DNA from: Agrocybe praecox
Taxonomy: Eukaryota > Basidiomycota > Agaricomycetes > Agaricales > Agrocybaceae
Assembly (NCBI GenBank): GCA_964017145.1
Contig: OZ024846.1
Location: forward strand, 1,798,001 to 1,862,000
DNA: 64,000 nt
Reading direction: 5' to 3'
The stretch's first letter is position 1. Every line of letters starts with the position of its first letter. Below the pieces are notes generated by a model. That model was not told the origin of the DNA. It saw only the letters and a program-made list of their open reading frames with translations, and ran no database searches. Of the stretch, positions 46,932 to 58,633 are shown piece by piece. A program made the position numbers and the translations under genes.

Positions 46932-47141
46932 TGAAAGAGAGCGAAAGGGAGCAGAGTAAAGATTCAATCGATCAAGTCTACAGAAATGGAAGAAGCTCAT
47001 TTACTTGACTCGACTAGACCAAACAACAGGTCATCGATCATCACGTACGTCGTAACAAATAACGCGAGGTCACGACTTTCTATTACTTTAGCGGCTATCA
47101 GCCGAGCCAAAAGCGAGCGACCTAACTGTTAACAAACTGCC
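46932..47141. promoter_or_regulatory. Bidirectional promoter, MetRS / OPT transporter
   Basis: 210 bases between divergent start codons. Both promoters must share this space. No clear TATA box is seen on either side. Confidence 0.5.
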
Positions 47142-49697
47142 ATGAACTTTGCTAGAAGATGGTATAGGTACGAGGAAATAAAGCTCATAGTCACTCGGTC
47201 CAACGTCTTTCTTCCAGCTCTTTCAAACCTAGCATTGAGGCCCAGCCTGAATTCACGCTTCGAGCAGTCTTCTGGGGACTCCTTATAGGATGCTTGATAT
47301 GTTTTACGAACTTGAGTTTAGGTCTACAGTCAGGATGGATCTCTATGTGCGTGTACTGCTATTATTTGACTTGTTAGTCAAACTCAAACCCTTCATAGGA
47401 TGTCCATCCAGTCTGCTCTTATTGGTTTCCTCATTTCTCGAATACTACCAACCCCCATGACACCTCAAGAAATTATCGTCATTCAAACTACTGCAGTTGC
47501 TACTGGGACTATGCCTCTTGCAGCTGGCTTCGTAGGCATTTTGCCCGCCCTCACTCTGCTTGAAGAAGACCGAGATGGTACGCCTTCCATTCGCCTTAGT
47601 TGGCTAGCGGCCATAGGCTGGTCTTGCTCTGTGGCTTTCTTCGGGTAACAACGCGTTTTCTACTACAACACATTTTGGCTTACCATGAACCAGAGTTTTT
47701 CTTTCTCCGCCTTTGCGTAAACAAGTGGTAGGTGGTTTACTTGCTAGATAATGCGTCTATCAACCTACTTTCGGAATAGATTATCGAAGAGCAGCTCACC
47801 TTTCCTTCTGGCACTGCAACAGCCCAACTAATATCAGTACTCCATGATCTACCCCCACCTGATACAACGATAAGGCGTCGAGAAGGCTACCGACACGTGG
47901 AAGACGCAGAGGATACACATGTTGATGAAGAACCCGAACTTCCTCCATCTTATCCATCTCATGAAAATTCGACCGAACAGGCGCTGGTTGCACGGGAAGG
48001 ATGGAATGAACTCATCTGGAGTTTTGGAGTTTCCGGATTGATGACCGTAAGTCTTAGTAATTCATTTCCTGAAAGAGTATGTGAACGACACCGTTTGCAG
48101 CTTTCAGCATATTTCTTTCCTGTCGTTTTTTCCATCCCCTTGTTTGGCAACTACCTGGCCAAACAATGGCTATGGTTCTTTACCCCAAGTCTATCATATG
48201 TTGGCCAAGGTTGTCTTCATTTCGATAGATTAACATTCTAAGTGTTCAATGTTGTTTTATTTTTTAGGCATAATCATGGGTTTCCCAACGACTTTGAGTA
48301 TGAACCTTGTTAGTCTTTTTATTTCTATTCTGCTTATTAAACTCAAATTTCATGTAACAGGGCATGTTAGTGGGATGGGGCATTCTGTCGCCACTGTCGA
48401 AATACATGGGATGGGCTCCTGGTCCTGTAGGCGATATGTCCAATGGTGCCAGAGGCTGGATTCTGTGGATTTCCCTTGGTATTATGTGTGCAGATAGCTT
48501 AGTCTCGCTACTTCCGGTTGCTCTAGAGTATATCGAAGATGGACTACGGCCTTGGAGAAGAAATTACTCAAATATAGGCGACGATCATATTCGAATCAGG
48601 AACGAAGAGACAGAAACCGAGGATAGACTGGTCCCCAACAGCTGGGTCGTATCTGGTCTCATCTTGAGTATTACCGTTGGCACCATTCTAGTCTGGTTGG
48701 TTTTCGGTGCGGAAGGAATCAAACCATGGGCAACGCTCCTAGGATTTATCCTCGGAGGATTGCTCAGTATCATCGGGTATGTGTTGAATATTTCTCTATC
48801 CCAGATCTATGTGTCCTAATCCATTCAACCAGAGTACGTGCACTGGGTGAAACAGACTTGAACCCAGTCTCCGGTTTAGGCAAGGTTTCTCAGTTATTTT
48901 TCGCGTGGATTCAACCCGGCAACATCGTTGCCAACATTATTGCAGGAGGAGTAGCAGAGGCAGGAGCTCAACAGTATGTCCACGAAATTCTTTGTGTTTG
49001 GAGTCAGTATTTGACGTCTCACGACATACAGGGCAGGAGATCTTATGCAGGATCTCAAGACAGGTCATTTATGCCATGCATCACCAAGGGCACAATTCTT
49101 CGGCCAGTTGATCGGGTCTTCTGTTTCTATCCTCGTCACAACGACGGCATTTACCTTGTATAACCGCGCATATGTAATTCCAGGGCCTTCTTTTCCAGCA
49201 CCTACCGCATATGTTTGGCTTAGCCTGGCCAGATTACTCCGTGCGTAGATCCCATCAAGTGCATTTCTCAGAAGAAAAGGCTGATTTGTGTCTAACTATC
49301 CTCAGGGGACGGTCAATTACCAGAAAATACTGGTTCATTTATGGTCGTCTTTTCTGCAATCTTCGCAGTATCTTCAGCGATAAAGACATACACCGCCAGA
49401 AGGAACCACTGGCTGGCAAAGTGGATTCCTTCAGGGGTGGCATTTGCTATTGGGTTTTTGAACACACCATCTTTTTCCATTGCCCGTCTCATCGGAGGGT
49501 TTATGGAATTCATGTTCCGTAAATATTATGCAAAGGATGCAGGCGATATTCGGTTAATTATTGTAGCGAGTGGTTTCGTTCTTGGAGAAGGTGTTGTGAG
49601 CATCATCACGCTTGTACTAAAAACCTTGGGGGTGGGCGTCGCTAGTTGCATTGGATGTGGCCATGGACTATGTGCAGGATGTCCTGCATCCTTGTAA
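47142..49697 (+). CDS. OPT-family oligopeptide/metal-chelate transporter
   Basis: A polytopic proton-coupled importer of the oligopeptide transporter superfamily, which moves peptides, glutathione or metal chelates. The ATG at 47142 opens a short exon, spliced to SFKPSIEAQPEFTLRAVFWG. Then come LLIGCLICFTNLSLGLQSGW, SIQSALIGFLISRILPTPM, TPQEIIVIQTTAVATGTMPL and AAGFVGILPAL, all OPT signatures. After a hydrophilic loop come NELIWSFGVSGLMT, GNYLAKQWLWFFTPSLSYVG, IIMGFPTTLSMNLG and GDMSNGARGWILW. Late blocks are TDLNPVSGLGKVSQLFFAWI, IVANIIAGGVAEAGAQQAGD and MQDLKTGHLCHASPRAQFFG. The C-terminus is membrane-rich and ends GLCAGCPASL. Helix count is consistent with about 14-16. The protein belongs to the fungal small-OPT/YSL-related side; I cannot assign the substrate. 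Confidence 0.93.
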
Positions 49698-49901
49698 TAT
49701 TACGCTAAGGTGTATTACTTACTGGAATATATCAATCATCCATTTTCCTTCATGGAGGTTCTCGATCAGCTCTATTTAGTACTACGACATAGCCACGTCC
49801 TCCTCCACGTCGGTTTCAAATCAATGTCTCCGGACACGCAAGATCTCGCATGCCGACGACGGCAGTAATTGCGCAGTGTACATCGTTTACTTTTGACCGT
49901 C

Positions 49902-50917
49902 ATGTCCAAGGTCGAGCTTGCGAAGATTAAGTCTTTGACATTCTACAAAGATGCCCTCACAACAGCTCGAAGGACTGCGCCGATGGAGCAGTTAGTCTGT
50001 GTTGGAAAACCATGCAGGCTGTTCCAACCGGAGGTTGTTCGGTGCACGAGCCTGGGTGGGATTGGGACAGAAGTTGATTGGAAGGTAGGAATCTGGACAA
50101 CCATGCTCTGACCGTGTCTGACCCATGCCATAGTGCGAGGCAGATCTTCCAGACTCTCTGAGGTTCGGCAAGGTCGAAGTTTCGTGCGAAGGATGGTCAA
50201 AGCCTGGCGATCCATATGTATTAAAAGGTAACGAAGTTCTGAATACTATCTTGAACAGAATTAACATCGTTTACAGGTTCATGTTCGTTGGAATACCGAC
50301 TCTTGCAAGTTCCAGGATCTTTACGCGACACAGACTCTCCTCTATTCAAGTCTGATTGTGAGTGTGTTTCTTATCATAGGATTCAACTTGTATCAAGTTA
50401 AACCCCATCAACAGCTTATAGCTGGCCAAGTGCACTCTTCACTTTATTGTGGCTAGCCGTATTAGGATTTATCCTGTACAGTTTCTACCTGTCTTGTACC
50501 GGAAACAATACAACAACTCGCACTGCTCCTCAACCCGGTCACAATCCGCGTCCAGGTGGAGGATCTGGCTGGTTCCCTGGAGATTATCGCGACGACCCCA
50601 CAGCTCCACCACCTCCGTACTCGAAGACGACTCCCCAACAACAGCAGGCTGGCTGGCAACCAGGCTTTTGGACAGGTGCTGCTTTGGGAGGAGTGGCTAA
50701 CCACCTATACAATCGCACTCGAACAGACCCTGTGCGAACCCCGAGTTACGATTGGGAGCGCTCTCGCCTCAGGCAACAACCGCAGACACCGTCATTCTTT
50801 GGAAGAGGGGGTGGGCATAGATCCACATCCTATCAAAGTGACGATCGAGGCGAAGGAAGCTCGAATTTAGGACCAATGAGACGTAGTACAGGACTAGGAG
50901 GGTCAAATGTTCGCTGA
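49902..50917 (+). CDS. SARAF-like ER membrane protein
   Basis: Related to animal SARAF (TMEM66), an ER membrane protein that turns off store-operated calcium entry. The lumenal domain reads LAKIKSLTFYKDALTTARRT, QLVCVGKPCRLFQPEVVRCT, DVDWKC-type EVDWKCEADLPDSLRFGKVE and VSCEGWSKPGDPYVLKGSCS, LEYRLL: the full SARAF cysteine pattern in order. One membrane helix (ALFTLLWLAVLGFILYSFYL) follows, then a Pro/Gly/Arg-rich cytosolic tail with PPPPYSK and a C-terminal RSTGLGGSNVR. Exons are joined by short introns. The family normally has an N-terminal signal peptide; from the ATG at 49902 none is complete. An upstream same-frame segment (RLLLTV) is hydrophobic but is cut off by TAA at 49866, so an unrecognised first exon is likely. 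Confidence 0.85.
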
Positions 50918-51651
50918 ATAGGATTGCCCGTATTGAGTTGCCCTATTTATCTTACCGTGTATCGTATTCACTGCTGTATCTCAAATTTCGAGGAACCTTT
51001 GGATAGGCAACATATCTTTATCTCCTTTGGTCCACAGGAAAAATAGTCACAAAAGAGTCGTTCACTGTCAACCTTAGCAACCGGGATCAGAATTGACTAA
51101 CCTACGCCAATGGTTGAAAGCGATGTAGGAAGCAATGTCGTTCGAAAGATCCAAAGCTTCCACATTTACTTGCCGTTTCTGTCCATACAAGCTGGGGTAA
51201 ACTTCGGTGGAGTAGAAGATGCATCCGAATATGCATCATTTGACATTACGCGTAAAAGGATGATGGAAAATATTGGGGATCTTTCCTGGGGAATCGGGAT
51301 GCTGCAATGCGGTGCTTTTATTTTACCCAAACGAAGCACGAGACAAGGTAAACAAGCATCCGAGAAAACTTCGGTCTGGATATTCCTTAGCGATGAAAAC
51401 AGCAAACTTTCGAAGGTCATGTCGCCCCACGTCGGCCGCTGTTCTCGCCTAGGATTGTATCCGAAGATACACAAATCTTTGAGTTCATGTGACTCTCTGG
51501 GGCCTTCTCTGATCATTTTATACCAAGTCTCTAACCTCCTTCTAAAATGTGGACGTATATCGGATATTTGGCGGATGGCTGCAGAAAATGATATATAACT
51601 TAAGGCCAGCGGAGTGGAGTACAAGCATTTTCTACTCGACAAAAAAGAGAC
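50918..51651 (+). promoter_or_regulatory. Promoter region of the GH5 cellulase, with carbon-catabolite sites
   Basis: The open frames here on both strands lack protein character, so I treat the region as regulatory. A TATA-like ATATATAA lies at about 51591-51598, 54 nt upstream of the ATG, and is followed by a short leader. CTGGGG, which fits the SYGGRG site of CreA/Mig1-type repressors, occurs at 51286-51291 and at 51497-51502. Repression by glucose is the usual control of such cellulases; these sites make it plausible. Confidence 0.5.
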
Positions 51652-53499
51652 ATGAAGTCTACTTTCTCGATTCTCGCCTCTGTGGCGACGCTCTCAGTGC
51701 TTGTCACTCCAGTTCTCTCGGTTGCTGTCTACGGCCAATGTGGTGTAAGTATTTATGTTTTTAGATCTTTCGTTGTATTTGCTGACAATCTACAATAGGG
51801 CCAAAGCTACACTGGCTCGACTACTTGTGACGCCGGCTCAGTCTGCACCTACTCAAACGCATGTAAGGTCTAGGGGATATATCGAGAAACAATGCATTAA
51901 TCATTTTACCTGCACAAATAGACTACTCCCAATGTTTGCCAGGAACCGCCCCAGCTCCCACAACGACAAACAACGGTGGAGGAGGAGTGCCAACCACGAG
52001 CACGAGCACGAGCACCGCACCTTCTTCTTCCGTCTGCTCGGGAACTCGTACAAAATTCAAGTACTTCGGTGTAAACCAGTCTGGTGCTGAATTCGGTAAC
52101 ACTGTTGTCCCAGTACGTTCGATACCCTATTTCTGTTTGAAGTTTTTGACATTTATCCTTGCTATGATAGGGAGTTCTCGGAACAGACTACACCTGGCCG
52201 AGCCCCAGTTCGGTCGACTACTTCACTCAACAGGGATTCAATGCATTCCGTGTCCCATTCCTGCTTGAGCGTATGAGCCCACCCTCCTCTGGTCTCACTG
52301 GCGCATTCGATCAGACCTACCTTAATGGATTGAAGACGGTTTGTTGCAACTCTTCCAACCAAATCCAATTAATCTGACGAAAGAACTGCTTTTAGTTCGT
52401 CAACTACATTACCTCAAAGGGTGCATTCGCTGCCATTGAACGTGAGTCTTTGTAAAGAAAAGCTACGAGCTACACCGTCCTCCAACAATTTTCATCAGCC
52501 CACAACTACATGCGTTACAACAACAACATCATCACCAGCACCTCTGAGTGAGCTTTCTATTTCGTTGCAAACCTCGAAAATATGTATTCATAATCCCTAC
52601 AGCTTCCAGACCTGTGCGTTTGAATTGTGCCCTCAGACATCTATTTCAAAATTAAGCTAATATTTCATTGATCGATAGGGTGGAAGAACCTTGCCAACGA
52701 ATTCGTAAGTTTGCTGAATTCTTTATTCTGTATATTGTGAGCTTATTCAGATTTTTATGACAGAAATCGAATAGCAACGTTATTTTCGACATTATGAACG
52801 AGCCTAACGGCATCGATGCTGGTGTTGTTGCTCAGCTTGTATGTTGTCTTTTTTCCTTTCCTCGATGGGCCCAGCTTAATTTGATTTTACCTTATTAGAA
52901 CCAAGCTGCCATTAACGGTATCCGTTCCACTGGTGCTACTCAGCTCATCCTTGTTGAAGGAACATGTAAGCATCCTAGAACGATTCTCACACCTCTACTT
53001 TATTAACACATCGGTTTTAAGCTTGGACTGGCGCCTGGACTTGGCAATCGTCAGGAAATGCTGCTGCCTTCACCAACATCCAGGATCCCCAGAACAACTT
53101 TGCAATCCAGATGCACCAATATCTCGACTCTGATGGTTCAGGAACTTCCGACGTCTGTGTCTCGTCCACAATCGGTGCTGAACGTCTCCAGGTAGCTACC
53201 GCCTGGCTCAAGGCCAACAACCTCAAGGGCTTCCTTGGTGAAATCGGTGCTGGATCCAACGCTGCTTGCATTTCCGCTGTCCAGGGTGCTCTCTGCTCCA
53301 TGCAAACCTCTGGCGTGTGGATCGGTGCTTTGTGGTGGGCTGCTGGCCCATGGTGGGGAGACGTAAGTGTCCTTCTGTTCTATCTATCATTATAGGATGC
53401 TGATTATTCTTGGGCATATAGTACTTCATGTCCATTGAGCCCCCCAGTGGTATCTCCATTTCCCAGATCCTCCCCCAGGCCCTCAAGCCCTTCCTCTAA
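51652..53499 (+). CDS. GH5 endo-beta-1,4-glucanase with N-terminal CBM1
   Basis: A secreted cellulase that cuts internal bonds of cellulose. It starts at 51652 with signal peptide MKSTFSILASVATLSVLVTP. The cellulose-binding module CBM1 follows (VYGQCGGQSYTG, STTCDAGSVCTYSNAYYSQC) with its cysteines; one binding aromatic is Tyr where Trp is often found. A Thr/Ser/Pro/Gly linker joins it to the GH5 subfamily-5 type domain: FKYFGVNQSGAEFG, FNAFRVPFLLERM, AIEPHNYMRYNNN, VIFDIMNEPNGID (acid/base Glu), FAIQMHQYLDSDGSGT, and GFLGEIGAG (nucleophile Glu), ending ALWWAAGPWWG and LPQALKPFL. All catalytic residues expected for the family are seen. The gene has many short exons. It is not clustered with other cellulases in this window. 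Confidence 0.96.
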
Positions 53500-55159
53500 A
53501 TTATCATTTATCAGCAGAATATGTGATTCCTGAGGCAAGCAAAAGGGAGATCCGTAGAAGTAATATAACATAGCGACGTGAATATAAGTGTATTAGTATT
53601 CATAGTAAGAACCAACTTAGCAGCGCCTATTTAACGGAAATGGTCGGGAAAGACGATCGAACATGGCCGAAAGAAAAGAAAAGCAATATAGTCCACGTTC
53701 CGGGCACCGGCATGCAATTGAATCGCTGGATTTATCATGAATCTTATCAACACAATGAGTCCATGCTGCAGACAAGTCACAAAACACATTCCTCTGTTTG
53801 GAAATATACCCTTTGCGTGTCGTGTATACAAGTTTCAAAGCACGATGCTTACACATCACTGTGCATCTACTTGGTACCGTCGTCTCATGTTAGCTGGAGT
53901 TCTTCATGATCAACTCAACTCTCCTCTCCCAATCTCCGCTAGCCATGGCATTCGGGTTTTTGAGGGACCAATGCTGAACCTTCTAGCGCTTTTGGCACGT
54001 CATTACATCTTTGTTTGACTATTCATCTCGGGCGCATCGAGGCGTTAAAAAAATGGCCAAGGTGAAGGAAACTTTCAGCCTTGTACATCAAGAATTGGTC
54101 GGCATACGAACGACAGACAATCAATGAGATTATCCACAAAGCACGTCACTGCGTAGCGAAAGCGCAGGAGCATACTTCGCGGTCTTCACGGATTAATAAA
54201 TTCACTCCCACCCTTCCCCCTTCCTCACAGCCCATTCAGATTGATTTGGTAGTTTTGCCCCAGTAAAGCGCGTTTGTCGACGGCACCGATCGCCTCGAGG
54301 TGGGTCTTCATACAAGCTTGACAGACTTATTGACGTTGATTATCGTAGAGTCCCATCTGTGGCACTAACACGACATGAAAACACACAATTATAGAGCATT
54401 GCCCGGCTTAATTTCGCAAAAGCCCCACTGTGTAAACTGTATGCGCCTTGAAAATCGCTCGATTGAGTAATAACTGACAAGAAAGAAGGCTAGAAGTGGC
54501 TACGGAATAAGAGAGCACCCTCAGACTATTCTTGTTGTCGATAAAGAAAGAAAGGCCATATGCAGCAATCTGAAGAGAAGAAAAGAGTCAGCATTTGAAC
54601 AAACAAAACAAGGATGAAGAGGATCAGAAGTCGAGGTAAGTATCCGCAGCTCCACGAATGGTGCTTGGTAGTCTAACATGCTAATGACTTATGGCATCAC
54701 GCTAGACAATAAAGACAGGACGAAACTCACAAATGAAAGGGAACGGGACAGAGTTACAAAATCGATACGCGCATTTTAAAAAAAAGGGAGCGGCAAATGC
54801 CGACGGGGACTGCCGGACCGTATTGAGTAAGTAGTTAACCGCCTCATGTTTTCAACGAGGCTGGGAGACTTGTGGGAGACAGCTGATCCGTATTCTTCAA
54901 GCTTTCTTGCCTTTCCAGACTTTTCTTGATATTTCGATAATCGCGATGTTCAAATATTCTGTGGCTTCGTGATCCTTCCATTCACTCCTCAAATCGCGCG
55001 GTAGAATCTCTTGTTTATCTTCGTCCTCTGACGCGTTTCTTTACCGCGTGAGTGACACATGCCGTTGCCTGCAACCTCGCCTCTGAACCCTTTCTCCTTA
55101 AAGCCTTGCTCGCTCTTATCATAAAATCTCGCTCGGTTCCTTCCTCTATCTTTACTCTT
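53500..55159. other. Intergenic region between cellulase and HSP20-like gene
   Basis: About 1.66 kb. Several overlapping open frames at 53,600-54,020 lack domain signals and conflict with one another. The segment 54,900-55,150 is pyrimidine-rich and is probably the leader of the next gene. No RNA gene or repeat was recognised. Confidence 0.45.
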
Positions 55160-56005
55160 ATGCCTGCCTACGCTGCGAACCGCAGAGACGAAAAGGGCAT
55201 CTCATCCCCTGTTACTCCTGCAGTTACTGGTATAGACTATCCAACAAACGACGATGCCTCTACAGAGCTAGGGGCATCATACAGATATCGCGGGACGTCG
55301 CGCGGTCTATACACTCATCCAAATATCGCCGGTTCATCTATTGAAGATGTCGAGCCTCCACCGGTTGACACAAGGTCACTTAATTTAATCTGGGACACCA
55401 TTCGCCAGGAGAAAGCCAAGAAGATGGCAAAGGAGAAACCTAAAGTAAAATCGCTCGAGGAGGCTGACGAGGATATGTACCCCGTAGAACAACATATTGG
55501 GGGGATCGAGTCTCCCCCTATGTCTGTTCCAAAGTCTATGAGAAGACAGAAATCGATGTAAGCAACCTCAAATCACATATTACCAGCAGACCTATATCAT
55601 TCCTGCAGCTCCTCCTTTCGCGAGTCCACGGACGGCCGTTCAATAGTCGCTACTTTCGAGATTCCCGACATATCCAAGCAGGACATTCATATCAGCTTTC
55701 AACGTAACAAGCTTATTCTTACATGGGAGATCTCGGAAATTACGGAATGGGAAGAAGAAGACGGTACCATTACCCGTGAACGTCAGCGGGATATGTATCA
55801 TCGGACATTACCCCTGCCAGAAGGGACCCGAGTGCGTGCTTTTTTTGCCATGTTACCTTTCTGCCTTCGTTCATGCTTTCACTTTTTCTGGCTCAAACAG
55901 TACGAGGAAATTCATGCACAAATGTCTAGTAAAGGCCTGACCCTCAGATACCCTAACATGCGCTGCTATAGAATCGATCCAGCGTCGCGCTCTGGAGACT
56001 CTTGA
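55160..56005 (+). CDS. HSP20 / alpha-crystallin-like chaperone
   Basis: A small heat-shock-like protein. I chose the ATG at 55160 (MPAYAANRRDEKGISSPVTP); an earlier same-frame ATG at 55052 would add 36 residues that look like translated leader. Exon 1 codes a disordered charged region. Exon 2 holds the alpha-crystallin core: GRSIVATFEIPDISKQDIHI, then SFQRNKLILTWEISE, and RDMYHRTLPLPEGTR, which matches the L-P-x-G-loop near the end of HSP20 domains. Exon 3 supplies YEEIHAQMSSKGLTLRYP and ends RSGDS. The usual A-x-x-x-n-GVL strand is altered to SSKGLTLRYP. The C-terminal I-x-I anchor is not obvious. Chaperone role is inferred from the fold; the long N-terminus is typical of agaric relatives. 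Confidence 0.82.
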
Positions 56006-56285
56006 ATATCATTTATACCATATCATTACCGATCTCTCTGTGTAACTTATTCTTTTTTTCCCCCTCGCATGTATATTCAGATCATTCAATACTGTTTCCT
56101 TGATTAATTTTATCATACTCAACATCATATAGTAACCTTGCGGAACAACAATTTATTCACATTGGAACCTCGTAACAGCATTCATCGTTCACCGTTTTCT
56201 ACACGCCTTGTCATCCAGAATTCAAAGTATAACAATGGAAAACACGAGGCAGACAAAAACAAACCCTATTTTAGCAGATAGTACC

Positions 56286-58633
56286 TCAGATTAAAATAAT
56301 CTGATAGTTGGACGGCTGAAGAAGCTCAGAGATGTCAGGGCTGAGTATTCTGACTGGCAAGTCTTCGGGGACTCTATCTGCAATGGGTAACTGTTCGCTC
56401 ATCAAACGAGCCGTAGAAACTGCGTGGTTTTATCAGAAAATGGACATCATGATCAAATCCAGGCGTGAAACCACAAACGTCTTCTATCAGCTGCTTGTTC
56501 GACGATGATATAAGCTTCCAGTCAGGAAAAATGACATTTCAGAAAGAGACTTTCTTACCAGTCCTCGGTCGCGTGGAAGGTTTGTGTAACTTGCCGGCGG
56601 ATTTAATATTGTGCGTTTTTTGCTTATTTGGTGACTCGTCTTCTGTGATTATTTCGGCTTTATGGACTTTGCGAATCGTTTCAATCATATCATGCATGAA
56701 AGAACCAAGTGGTTTGTGTATTTTATTGTCGGTGGGTCTCATATCAGATGTGAGATCCGAAATCTTGGAAAATGTGCGAGCTTTGATGTTGGTCTTGATC
56801 TCGGTGGCCGTAAGTGAAGAATCAGAGCCCTTATTAAAAGTAGAAGACACGGTAGAAGATGCGGCCTGCTCGTTTAAAACGGGAAATGAAGTAGGCGAGC
56901 ATTGTGGCGAGGTAAAAACCATTGCAGAATAGGCCTGAGAGACAGAAGACACTTGTGTAGGATCCACGGGATCCACAGTCACCGCGATAGCGCTTCGCTC
57001 ATAGTGCAGCTCGTTGGAGGGGACTCCACAGTTCTGTGAAAGATTATTTGCTTCGGTCCTTTTATCCAATCTCAGAGGTGTATTTCGATATTTTGTGGCA
57101 CGAATCCACTCACAGTTGAACCTGCCTTTCATCGGCAATGGTACGTTTCATGGTTACATCAGGTTCCATTTGAAGCGCATGCACATCCTTGCGTTTTGTA
57201 TTTGTCCCTTTTGCAGAGCTTGAAACAGTGTTAGCATGAGTAATGTGAGAAAGATGAGGAGAGAAAATAATATACCCTCTTTTCTTACTAAACAATGCCG
57301 AATAACTGGCTTCCGCCTCCTTCATAGGGATAAATGCAAGTGGGTCGCATGTTAAACCACCAATCTGTCCCTTTTCGCATGTATCGTCCTTGGAATTGAA
57401 CGTGTGTTTCTTATTGGGGAGCATCCTGATCTGGGGCTCTTGAGCTGCCCGGGACCCTAGGAAATTGATCAAGGGCACATCCAGGTCATTGTCCCATGCC
57501 CACTTGCTTGATGTTGTGCGTCCACATTCATTGGGTGATGCATAGCTTCTGAGCAGAGAACCAGGGACCCTTACCCTCGATAAAAACTCGACATCGTGTT
57601 TTGCCATGGATTTCCGAGGGTTGACAAGACGCCCATCCCTTCTCTTCCGTCTTTTGTTTGGCCTATCCTCGATTGTCCCAGGCAGAAACCTCAATGGACC
57701 TGGTGTCTGTTCGGAAACTGCGTCGCCTGGGGATCTCATAAAGTCTGGATCAGGATATCCGTGTGTGGATACGGCAGCTTCATATATGCGCTGCTTGAGT
57801 GTCCTCTTTGGTTTCGACGCTTTCACTTTCGCCCTCCGACACTCGAGAACGGACGTTCCTTTCGGAGCCCGGACAGGAGACGACGACACAGCACGGTCTA
57901 TCGATGAGCTTGGGACTGGATTCCTTGGGACTTCTCTCGAGCGAAGCTGGATTCTGTTTGAATCCTCGTCAATACCGATTTCGAGATAACAATTCCCTCT
58001 TGACGCCTGCGGATTATCAGATTGGCTTGCCCCCTCAGCATCCAATTTTTTTGTCCGCAATTTTCTCTTCCTTTTCCTCCCGTATGTTTGCCTCGGTCTA
58101 TCGCCCTGCTTTGAGGACCTTTTAAGAAACTCTTCAACAGTAAGTATCGATTGCAGTGGCTTCTCGTCGACAACAGCAAGCTTATTCGAGGAAACAAATT
58201 CTGTCCATTCGTCAGGACACTCAAGTGCAGCATCTGTGGATCCTTGTGATGAGGGCCTTTCCATCTGTGCATCTACTTCAGGATTTTCTACCTCCCGTTC
58301 CCTTTCAGGAGGTGACGGAAAGGTTTCCGTATCTTCAATTCGAAGTTGGTTCCCAACTAGAGACTCCAGCGCTGTAGGTATTTCGCCGGGGACTTCAGCC
58401 GTTTCTGTATTTCCCGACGGTAGATAGTATCCAAGGCATGGATCGACAGCTTGTGGAATATACGCACTGCGCTTGCGCTTGCGCGTTATCTAGCCACAAG
58501 AGAATAGGTAAGTAAACGAGGTCAGGAGTTAGGAAGGTAAGTCAAAGCAATGGGTACTGGCAAGTGACTGGGTCCACAAGTAGCACCAAATAAGTTCCCT
58601 AGGAGACAAGGTGCGTACCACATAGTCTGTCAT
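56286..58633 (-). CDS. Basic, probably nuclear protein of unknown function
   Basis: I do not recognise this protein. A 5-codon first exon (58633-58619, MTDYV) joins ITRKRKRSAYIPQAVDPCL. Exons then run 58489-57276, 57218-57122, 57033-56559 and, with less certainty, 56483-56472 and 56419-56286. The result is about 640 residues, rich in Ser, Lys and Arg, with nuclear-localisation-type clusters (RKRKRKLRTKK; NKRRKRRDGR). Blocks that look conserved are DEWTEFVSSNKLAVVDEKPL, KQRIYEAAVSTHGYPDPDFM, WDNDLDVPLINFLGS and the end LPVRILSPDISELLQPSNYQ. There is no zinc finger, kinase or helicase motif. The 57-nt intron at 57275-57219 keeps frame if retained. The downstream neighbour (HSP20-like) converges on it. 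A chromatin or cell-cycle role would be a guess. Confidence 0.65.

Noticed and set aside
51110..51642. Two overlapping open frames of about 160 codons on opposite strands
   Set aside because: Neither has a domain, splice logic or protein-like pattern, and the region fits the cellulase promoter.
53640..54018. Overlapping frames of about 90 codons after the cellulase
   Set aside because: They conflict in frame and strand and lack any domain or splice support.
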